Below, piece after piece: positions 24,163-36,663 of a stretch of 64,000 nucleotides of DNA. The translations under genes and the position numbers were made by a program. Within the stretch, counting starts at the first letter, position 1; each line of letters opens with the position of its first letter. The notes under the pieces were generated by a model. The model searched no databases and was not told the DNA's origin. It saw nothing but the letters and a program-made list of their open reading frames with translations. The DNA comes from Hypericum androsaemum (taxonomy: Eukaryota > Streptophyta > Magnoliopsida > Malpighiales > Hypericaceae), in contig OZ023185.1 in the NCBI GenBank assembly GCA_963995505.1, positions 18,611,691 to 18,675,690 on the forward strand. Direction: 5' to 3'.

Positions 24163-25123
24163 TTATTCTGCTTGGCCAGACTGTATGCAGCAAAGCCACT
24201 TTTTCTGCAGACCAGCAGGGAAATCAGGAGCGTCAAACACAAGGTATGCATATAAATACCGTTGCACAAGGCGTTGATCACGGGAAATCAGCAGCATTTC
24301 TCAGGTAAGCCCATTAAAAAGATGCAACAAGTTAAACAAGACATCTCATATCTGCATTTGATAAAGGCTATCCTCTTATTTATGTTCAGTAGGAGAGCAA
24401 TGAAATGCAACCTACTTCGTTTTCTTATCCGCTTGGCTACTAACACCGAGCGAAATTGCGCAGAGAAAATTTGCTATACTTACAGACTGAGGCTTTCCAA
24501 GAGTAACTTCAGATTTGTAAGCAGAGGAGTTATCTTTCGTTGGTGATTCCGGCCTACCGCCCGTCTTCTTCTCGTTCCTGGCCTTGTTGAATATAACCGT
24601 GAACCCCTCCGCCGATGCAGGATCATTGACGTCCCATTCGCCAAACTTCGGCAGCGGCTGACCCTTGTCCTGCAAAAGCACAATTCCAGGTAAGTTCCCC
24701 ATTACTACTGAGCAAGATGATACATATTCCGGCTTATATCGAATCGAAAATTGATGCATCTTAGGCCACATGATTAAAAATCCAAACTTTCACAAAAGGG
24801 GTGTATCAATTTTACATAAGAAACAGGAATCACTACCAAAAAGAATCTACAATCTTAAGCTTGGCTGTAGCCACAAGAACCACACTTCATGGAAATACAA
24901 GTTATAGCAGAAGACAATCAATGAGAGTTGGTCCGTGGTTGGTACAAAGTGTGACAAAGGAGCTTTGATCCTTTCGAGCCTTACGAACGAAAAAGATATC
25001 GAGCCACCCGACATGATAGCAAGAGACTTGCCTAAAGAAACAAGTTATGGCAAAAGGAAACAGTAAAGACAAGGAAAACCAAAACCAACCCACTAATAAG
25101 AGATGAGGGTCACTTACCGCCAT
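24163..25123 (-). CDS. NOI-domain protein of the RIN4/AvrRpt-cleavage family, 77 aa
   Basis: Exons on the minus strand: 25123-25118, 24669-24484, 24204-24163; GT-AG, 78 codons with the stop. The first coding exon is only ATG GCG. Exon 2 gives DKGQPLPKFGEWDVNDPASA and GFTVIFNKARNEKK, the NOI/RIN4 core containing the PxFGxWD motif that AvrRpt2 cleaves in family members. Exon 3 gives KKWLCCIQSGQAE; the paired cysteines are the expected acylation site for plasma-membrane attachment. Short NOI proteins of about 75 residues are typical and, unlike RIN4, carry one NOI copy. Role by family: membrane-associated immune or vesicle-related adaptor; the specific function is unknown. Confidence 0.9.
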
Positions 25124-25124
25124 A

Positions 25125-25171
25125 GAGAGAGAGAGAGATGGAATTTGGAGGGGGGAGAGAGAGAGAGAGAG
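25125..25171. repeat. (GA)n-rich microsatellite in the 5' leader of the NOI gene
   Basis: Two GA runs, GAGAGAGAGAG at about 25127-25137 and a longer one near 25155-25171, lie directly upstream of the ATG (CT-rich on the coding strand). CT-rich leaders are common in plant genes. Confidence 0.75.
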
Positions 25172-26522
25172 GCCAATAATAAGAGGGATTACTTTTTGTA
25201 TAATGGAATTTGGAACGCAGTAGGGAGAGGGGGAGGGGGGGAGCGGAGGTGGTGCTGGTGGGGCCCAATGCTATTTCTTACAAGGTGGGGCCCACGGGAA
25301 GTTATTTTAGAACGGCTAAAAAGTAACGGTGTCTCTCACCAGCTATAAGCCGTTACTTACTTAGCCTACTACTCCGTTACCGCCACCCTGCTTCCGCCGC
25401 CTATAGGAAAGAAACATTTGTGATATTTTTGCAGGTGGGAAAAACGAAAATTTTACTACTACCAGAAATGTTGTAAATTCTTTACGAGTTGGCCCTCTGA
25501 TTCGAACTCAAGAACTCGTTAACTGAATTTACTCTAGTAACTAGGGAACATGCTCACAGTTGGTGCCAGCCATTCGTAAAAGCTATAACCAATACAAACT
25601 GCAAACGTCCACGTGACTAATATTATACTAATATTTTTACATAATCGCGATCGACAGTAATCGTGCAAGCAACTATCAAAGCAGCACATTGGTCTCTTTC
25701 AGACAGATTCCAGTGAGGTCATATGCGAGTTCACTGCTCGAGAAAATACAACTGGCTTATGAATATATCTTTACCACCAACAAACCCGAGCTCGTGTTAA
25801 AATTTGGTATCGAGAATTTTGACGTAGTTTCAACCAGAAAAACAAAAAAAGAGAACTGGTTTCTTGTCCTTTATTGCTTTTCTTGATCAATGACCAAAAG
25901 TACGATTCACCTGCTGGAGGATAAATTAACTGGCTACCTAAGCAATACAAAGTGCCGGAAATAAATAGACAGACATAGGAAGTCCAAATAGAACAACCAA
26001 CACACTCGTAGCTTATTATTAGACAAGAAAGATGAGAGTGTGCAGATGAAGAAGCTGTTGAAGAGCTCTTCTTTCGGCTGCGTAGTCTTGAAGTCGCGTA
26101 GCGTTCTTCCGCCAAGAAGTCCTTTCTTCGTGGATGCTAACCTGGATATGTAGACGAGGGCACTGGATATCAATCAACAGAATGCATGTGTTAACCTTCT
26201 TTCGAGTAACTAAACACGGCGTATCCGAATGAGCTACGGGTTAATTGCAATCCGACAGACAACATGCTGTAAGTTTATGCATGTTCGTAAGCTATGGACA
26301 GCAGATACTTGGTTGGAATAACATTCTATTCCCATATTGGCAAGGCCACTCTGGCTTGTTTTGTAATAACAACGTTGGCATTGTCTCTCTAACTCGGAAT
26401 GCCAGTGAACAGTCGGCCACAGGATGCATTTCGGTTTTTTGGGGGGATGATGAAAGATTTTCTAAACCGGGGAAATAGAGAAGCCCACTTGGACTGCAGA
26501 TAGGAGATTACCTGGGATGTGC
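25172..26522. other. Intergenic between the NOI gene and acetyl-CoA acetyltransferase
   Basis: Contains the NOI promoter at left and the 3' UTR of the thiolase gene at right. Minus-strand frames at 25771-26173 show no recognisable domain. Nothing else supported. Confidence 0.45.
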
Positions 26523-29458
<2,936 letters not shown>

Positions 29459-29477
29459 TGCAAATCACAAACAAAAC

Positions 29478-29913
29478 CTGCAGAGATTATAGGCACAAAG
29501 ACAATGCGAGTAAAACAAGAGAGGCCACCATTAAAGGGGTCAAAGATCTTTCAGAGAAGAAAGTTGCAAACTTGGAACAAATATTACAAAAAGTACGCCC
29601 CTTTCGAAATCTAACAACTATGTTCCAATCAAAAAAAAATTTCCCTCCATTAAAACGAATCTCGAAATCTCAGAACATGGCAAGACATAATGATCAAAGA
29701 AGATAAAACAAGCTAAGCCCAAGAATCAAGACTCCATCTTTATCACACCAAACGACAAATCTCAGCCAGAATCTCGCAAATTCTCCATTCCCCGCTCTTG
29801 GGTCCTCAAAAAGATCCGAACTTTATGTAGAGGATCGCCGTTTTTGGGTCAAATTTGATAAATAACTCAAATTCAGGAGAGAGAAAAGGAGGAAAGAAGG
29901 ATCCGTTGCTTAC
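29478..29913 (-). other. AACT: Probable 5'-UTR intron of the thiolase gene
   Basis: On the minus strand a donor ACTCCG|GTAAGC lies at 29914/29913 and an acceptor CTCTGCAG ends at 29478, 19 bp before the ATG. Leader introns are common in plant housekeeping genes. Supported by splice signals only. Confidence 0.55.
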
Positions 29914-30307
29914 CGGAGTAGGTGTCTGAGAGGGATCAAGCAAGGAATGGACAATGGCGGTCTTGTGTGTTTGGTTTAAGGTTCGTTGTGCTGTTTTAAA
30001 TGGCGGTGGTGGTGGCCTAAATAGGAAATCCAAATAAATATTAGTAGAAGGGTGGGTAGGTGGTGGAATTGTAAAAGAGGAAGATAGTATCTTAACAAAA
30101 TGATAAACTAACGACCGAATTTAATGGCGGTATTAAGGTAAGTAGCCAATTAAAACGTTGGGATAATTTTTAACAATAGTGCTTGATAATTGATGTCGTT
30201 TTCTCTCGTCAATTTACGGAATTATTGAACCTACTAATCAGCTAAAATGAAAGTTAACATCTATCAAAAGTTGGTTGCATAATTTGATAAATATATTTTT
30301 TTAAAAA
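29914..30307. other. AACT: Thiolase 5' leader and promoter region
   Basis: The divergent flank upstream of the leader intron. No specific motif recognised. Confidence 0.4.
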
Positions 30308-31725
30308 GAAAATTATTATCAAATCCTTCGAATTTGCTTAAATATACTCAAAAATCCTCATATTTGCAAAATACACGCCGAAATCTCTCATGTTTGATTT
30401 TATTATACTTTTGGGTCCCTTGCGCAAGTTAGCAACCTTTTTTTTCATTTTTGTCATGGAAATGATAAAACTAACCCTAGAATAAAAAATAAAAAAATGT
30501 TGACATAATCTCTTCTTCTACCTTTAGCCAATGACATCATCATCTTATTCTACCTCAAACCCAAAACTAAATCAACTTTCTTCCTCAATTTCCATTTGAG
30601 ATAGAGTAAATTCCCAAAACCAAAACCCTAGAAATCAAAATCAAACACAATCGATCTTAATTGAGAATCAAAGAAAGCAATCTTGTCTCTCTTAACCAAC
30701 CCACAATTCGTATCTGATTTCCTCTGAATCGATGATAAATCAAGCCGACTACGATGCAGACCGTCAAAACATTTTTCGATTCTGGGCCACCCCTAAACCG
30801 TCATCACCAACACCGGAAGAAGGCTGCAATGGGGTCGCCGCCGCCACGTCAGCTGCCATAGGATGACTTGAACCTGAGGCATCCTCCTTGCCCACCATTC
30901 CCGAACTCGGGTATTCCCAGCAGCTCGTAGAAGCTCACCGCCGGCTCTCGCTCCTCCACCGCGGCGCTGGCCCAGACCCTGAATGAGCCAGCCCGGAGTC
31001 GAACTAGGGCGAGGTGCCTCGCCCGGAGGCCTGACGCCCGGTCGGGAACCGGGAGGCTGCAGGTCTCACTGCCAGGGAACGTTAGGGCATAGCAGCAACC
31101 CGAACTCGGGTATTCCCAGCAGCTCGTAGAAGCTCACCGCCGGCTCTCGCTCCTCTACCGCGGCACTGGCCCAGACCCTGAACGAGCCAGCCCGGAGTCA
31201 AACTAGGGTGAGGTGCCTCGCCCGGAGGCCTGACGCCCGGTCGGGAACTGGGAGGCTGCAGGTCTCGCTGCCAGGGAACGTTAGGGCATAGCAGCAACCC
31301 GTGGGTGGGGTTGGGGCCGGCAGTTACTTTTTGAAGGGACGACGACAGTTATTTCGTGAGAGATGAAGCGAAGAGGGGGGGGAGAGAGAGGGGGTGAGTG
31401 GCGGTTATGGGAGATGAAGGGCAAGCTAAATTATTCGCGGGTAAACTATTTATTCGGCCTTGACGGGATGGTGATCAGGCTGGCCAGACTCTTGGCCGGG
31501 ACAGCTTTGGGATTTCTTTTCTTTGATTGGGGAGCGGTTAGGGGAGGTAGAAGAAGATATGATGTAAGCAATTTTTTTTGTTTTTGTTCTAAGGAGTATT
31601 TTCGTCATTTTAATGACAAAAGAAGAAAAAAACTCATTTAGGGACCCAAAAGTATAATAAAATCAAACAGGGGGAACTTTTGAGTATATTTAAGTAAATT
31701 CGAGGGACTTGAGAGTAATTTTTTC
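30308..31725. mobile_element. TIR transposon with GC-rich cargo (element E, Mutator/Pack-MULE-like)
   Basis: The arms match in reverse complement: AAATATACTCAAAA and TTTGATTTTATTATACTTTT with GGGTCCCT at about 30338-30420, against 31637-31702 and outward to 31725. A possible short target duplication TTAAAAA lies at 30301-30307 and from 31726. The centre is much more GC-rich than its surroundings and contains two 199-bp direct copies. No transposase is seen, so it is non-autonomous. Superfamily is inferred from the long arms and cargo. Confidence 0.65.
30900..31297. repeat. Two tandem 199-bp GC-rich units inside element E
   Basis: CCCGAACTCGGGTATTCCCA begins at 30900 and again at 31099, and the two copies run near-identically to GTTAGGGCATAGCAGCAA. 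Few substitutions separate them, so the duplication is recent. The unit itself starts with a palindrome (CCCGAACTCGGG). The source gene was not recognised. Confidence 0.85.
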
Positions 31726-32240
31726 TTAAAAAATCACGCTACATGGACTGAAAAACATGACCAAGAAATGGTGATTTTCGAGCTCGAGAACTTCTAAAAA
31801 AAGTTTTTTTTGTGAAAACTTCTATAAAAAGTTGGTCGAATATAGGTTTTTTTAAAAATTTATTATTAGTCGGATATAGTTTTTGGGGACCGGATTTGGT
31901 CCTGGAACCCCGTTTCTAGGACCGTCCTGGACCTAATTATGGGTGAACCATTCCATCATAACTGGACGAAATATTTCATCATAACTGGGTGAACTATTAT
32001 ATCATAACTGGACGAACCATTGTATCATAACTGGGCGAACCATTGCGTGTTTCGAAAAAATCAGGACCGCTTCGGGCGACCTATTGCATCATTACTGGAC
32101 GACCCATTATATCATAAATGAGTGAACTATTGTATCATAACTGAGCGGATCAGTGTGTGTTCTATTAAAAAATTGGGACAGCTTCGGATATAGTTGGTCA
32201 GATTTAGTTGTTAAAAAAAATTATTATTAGTCGGATATAG
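31726..32240. repeat. Element remnant with 23-bp minisatellite (GAACCATTGTATCATAACTG units)
   Basis: A GGATTTGGTCCTGG edge lies at 31892-31905, then AGGACCGTCCTGGAC, then about nine diverged units at 31930-32150. The same edge and the same unit in opposite orientation occur at 43541-43860. No gene. Confidence 0.6.
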
Positions 32241-33000
32241 TTTTTGACCTATATTTTATTTTTGGTTGCTTTCACACGGAGAGTTCTGTAAATTTTTCAA
32301 AGATGATAAAATTTTCTAACAAATATTTAATGTTGTAGTATTTTTAGTGGCAGGTGTACACTTGGAGCTTTAGCAAGGGGCTCGGATTGGGTCCAGAATG
32401 GGCCTTTTTTCGGACCAGCTGGACTAAAAGGCATGAGGTCATTTTTGTATTAAAAAGGACAAAAATGAAAAAAAGCGTGTGGCAGGGGATCCAAGTAGAT
32501 CGCTGACATATTATTATCGGTAACATAGCATGTGATTATTATAATGGCATATTATTATCAGTAATCGGGCATGCCATTGTCATAACTGGAACATATAATA
32601 TTATCAGTACTTTAAGTCTAAATAATCTGAAGTGGTCTTTCACTCCGGACCCAATTTATACTCTTAGCAAGGATGGTGTGAAAACAAAACGTGGCATCTG
32701 GTTTAGACACCTTTTTTTAAGGATTGGCTAGAATATCTATCACTTGTGTTTTAATTTAATCTTTAGCTTCTCCCAATAATTCCGATGATTCCTAGGATGT
32801 CATCTATCGTAGAGAATGCCCTCATCCTTGACGCGGAGAGAATCGAAGTTGGTGTGAGAATATGTTTTTTTTTTTTGAGAAGGTGAGAATATGGATATTA
32901 AGATCTTAACGGCTTGATTTTTTTAACGGTAATATGCAGATTTAATTTTTTTTAATCTAAATATACACTATTAAAAATACGGGTATATTATTAAAAATAT
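32241..33000. other. AT-rich repeat remnants
   Basis: 32389-32397 (ATTGGGTCC) and 32645-32653 (GGACCCAAT) are short inverted ends around a small 23-bp-type array at 32535-32595, which suggests another miniature element. The rest is unassigned AT-rich DNA. Confidence 0.4.
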
Positions 33001-33019
33001 AATATAGAGTGCAAACATA

Positions 33020-33560
33020 AATTTTGGGTTCAAATTCAGTGGGGACAATACTGACAAGGAGGGGCAATATTGGCAAACCACTATTAACAAACTATTTGAA
33101 TAGTATTGGTTTCGATCTACTCCGATATTGGTATCCTTCTTCTCGGATATTGGTATTTTTTTACACATATTTGGAAATATTTCATCTTACATTATAATAG
33201 AACCCGTATACCATTTGAATGATATTAGTTTCATTCTTCTCGGATATTGATATTCTTATTCTAGGATATTGGTATCATTCTACTCTAATATTGGTATCAT
33301 TCTACTCGGATAGTGGTATTCTTGTACTCGAATATTAATTTTCTTCTTCTCATATATTAGTTTCCTTCTTCTACGATATTATTTTCTTTCTACTGTGATA
33401 TTGGTTTTCTTCTTCTCCGATATTCTGAACAAACACAGAATGCATATCAATATTATTACATATACATATCAATATGATTGTAAATATATATCAATTATAA
33501 TATAGTCACATACTAATAACCCGCTTTCCTTCCCTCCAAACCAACAAAATCAATTAATCA
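33020..33560. repeat. Second copy of the 22-bp ATATTGGTTTC minisatellite element (family D)
   Basis: The edge GGGTTCAAATTCAGTGGGGA at 33027-33046 equals the edge near position 52. About twelve diverged units (GATATTGGTATCATTCTACT type) follow to 33430. The other terminus was not located. Confidence 0.65.
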
Positions 33561-36500
33561 AAACTAACAAAATCACTCCACACACTCGTAGCCGGTGGGG
33601 AAGATGAACTCAATTAATCCATGACTCCTCAACCACAAAATCAATTAATACAAACCAACAAATGTCTGGTCCAGAAAAACTCTCGAATCCATCGATTAAT
33701 ACAAACTTACTACCAACAGAAGATGGAGAGAGGCTTTCAAATCCATCGTTTGAGGAGTCGTGGGTTAATTGATGGGAAATGTTTACTAAAGTACCCTATA
33801 ATTTTATGTTTTTTTTATCTTAGTATTATATAGTTTGACTTTTTTTTAGGTGATAGAAGTTTTGAAAAGTGACACTTTTGATAATAAATTATTAACCAGG
33901 ATTGATTTTTCTAACCAGATCATACACATAAATGCCACATCATCGCCACATCATATTTTTATATCTTAAATGGTGATGACGTGACAAAATTACAAAATCT
34001 CAATCTCTTTATTTTTCTAACCCTAATTATAAAATTTTTAGAAATATTAAATACTTGTTACGATATCTTATCACATTAGTTATTGTAATATCTATAGGGA
34101 ATCCAGGGGAAAAAAACATCTCTCACGTGTTCCTGGCTCAACTAGATCTGGATATCAATTATTTTTTTTTATCGTTTTCTTCTTTCTAATTTCTTAAATT
34201 CCAAAAGGTTGGAGATCCGTGAAGCATCATCGCGTCGGAATTTTAAATTTCACCAAAGTGGATTGTCCACTGAGTTGTACTGTATAGAGTTCGGAGACAA
34301 TCACGTTCTCGTAAGATATACGAACCCACTAATCTATAAATTTTGACACATGCTTATAATTATGAGGGTTCTCGTAAAATATACATTCTTTGTATCGTTA
34401 GATTTTTGGCCAACTTTAAAATTATAAAATTTAATTTATCGTTAAAACTTTTTATTATAATTATTTTAAATTCAAGCCCAACAATGTAAAAAAATAATTT
34501 TGATAAATTTTGAGTTCAATCCCAAGAATGTATTAACCGAGTCATCTTATATTGTCGGATGCTCGATAAAACTTAAAAAATTTCAGATTCTGCAATTGCA
34601 TTGACTTTATGCTTGTCCGTTGACCATCATTTTCACAAAATGTCTACTCACGAGGACTTGTATGCACCGTTTTCGAAAAGTAAGTTTCACCGGCTTATTA
34701 TAAAATTCTTTTTGTTTATATGTGGAAGAAGGGCATGAGATTTGTTCCAATTATCTTATTTTTTAAGAAATATTTTGATAAACTAATCTGTTTATAGGAA
34801 GAACTTTGTGGTACGAATATAAGTCACGCAACTAATTAAGCTTCCGCTAGTTGGGCTTAATTTGGCAACTTTCTTAGGCAGCAGCACAAAGTGCGTCGGC
34901 CACAATACCACCTCACTACGTGGGCCTATCAAAGTTGGTAAAAGTCAATTAGTAAAAAAAAATTATAAATAAAGTGTTGTATTATACCAAAATATTTTAC
35001 CAAAAATAGTTACATCAAAAATATCAAATAATGTCTATCAAGCACGCATCATAATGATAGAAACTACATGAGTACAAACGTCAAAGTGTCTCCAAAAGAA
35101 TAAAAACTAAAAAGCCCAAAGATCGTCAAAAAGTGGACCCGGATATACACTAAATGAAGGGCAATCCAAATCAAACAAGCTCGCAAAACCAAAAGTTATG
35201 GAAGATCGAAGGACCAAAATTGGTCTGATCCACAGTTGCCTTGATCGCTTGGAGAATCTTCGAAGTGTCTTCCTCCCAAGACAGGTCCATCACAATTGCA
35301 AGTCAAGAAACCTCAGCGGAGAATTCCGCTTGTAGAGTCTCGTCTTGCTCCTTCATTCCGGCGATGATTGACTCAAGACATAACTCTGACTTTGGCTTGT
35401 TAGACGACTTTATTTTCACTTTCTGCAACGAAAACGTCAAGAGAACCACGATTTTTTCGTGGGCCTTCTTTCACGGCAAATTTTTATCAAGGGACGATCT
35501 CAACAAATTTCCCCAAAATTATTATCAAGAGATATTTTTTCGACTTCTATCACCGATTTGGAGAATTTCATGAATTCCATCTTTTAGCCTTTAGGCTTTT
35601 ACCAATTTTGCGGTTTCGTTATCGTTTTGCCCTAAAAGAAACTAAATTTAAATTGGTTGTGGGAGGAACGAAAATAAATTAAAGGTTAAAATCCACTTTG
35701 TTGATTTAAATTATTTGACCAAGAATTTGTGGTTTTTTCTTGATTGATAAACAAGTGACAACCAAGTGCCACATTATCAATTTTATCTGTGCGTCATTCC
35801 ACATCACTAATTTTATTCGCATGGCTTAATATTGGCCCCGATTTTGACACCATCGAATCTCCTCTCGATCCACTTTTGAATCCAAATGTTACCGAGTTTA
35901 TCCATCATTTTTCCTTAAAATTAGTGAAGCAGCATGATACGTGGATACAATTAATAATTTAGCATGACGCAGATAAAGTTAATGATGTGATATGACACGT
36001 GGGATAACTAAAGTGACTTGGATTAGCATATGTCACTTGGTTGTCAATAAGATAAAATCAAAGGTAAGTAAGTGGTCAGAGAATTTAAAAACACAAAGTA
36101 GTGGTGTATCAAAGTACAAAACTACATGGTATTAAAATGGACTTTAACCTAAATTTAAATTGCCGTGTCGTTCTCCTGGTTTTTGGAGATGTTGGGCCTC
36201 GTCCCATTGATATGGGCCGGAGGCCCTCTGTAGATGAATTCACCCTTTCCGGGCAAGAAAACATGCTCATTGTTAGATGCCGGTCAAGTGTTTGTGATAA
36301 TTCCCGACCGAACCACCACCGCTTCAACGGTATGTTTAGGTGGGCCGATGGAGAAAACTGGAAACCCAGAGAGGTAATTGGGAGAGATTGTTGTTTCTGA
36401 TCATCTTTTTCGATTGTTTATGCGGTCGACTAATCCATGTTCGAGCCGATGAGACTGTGACAAAACTCGAGAACTCTTGGTTGATCTAAGTGTTTGTTGG

Positions 36501-36663
36501 TAGTTCCTGATCATCTTATTGCTGCTGTTTGCTTCATTACATCGGGTATTGCTTACAAATGCAACCTGGTTCAATTACAAAAAGATGGAACTAATCAGAA
36601 TTCTGCTTCTTTTTCTTTGGTTTTTGTATGAACTTGTTTCGGTTGGCCGTGTTTCGATGATCC
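33561..36663. other. AT-rich gene desert with weak retroelement traces
   Basis: No intact gene. On the minus strand, about 35370-35160 read in one frame gives LQAEFSAEVS, a stop, then a Ser/Glu/Asp-rich helix-like stretch. This weakly recalls the RNase-H-like RVT_3 tail of plant non-LTR elements; confidence is low. A 99-codon frame at 36101-36400 (+) has no recognised domain. The immediate left flank of the NLR stop is its 3' UTR. Confidence 0.4.

Noticed and set aside
25771..26173. Minus-strand frames upstream of the NOI gene
   Set aside because: No domain, and they overlap the downstream region of the thiolase gene.
31363..31641. 92-codon plus-strand frame in element E
   Set aside because: Low-complexity Arg/Gly start and location inside a TIR element; no homologue recognised.
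35241..35573. 110-codon plus-strand frame
   Set aside because: Lies antisense to a weak RNase-H-like trace; no recognisable domain of its own.
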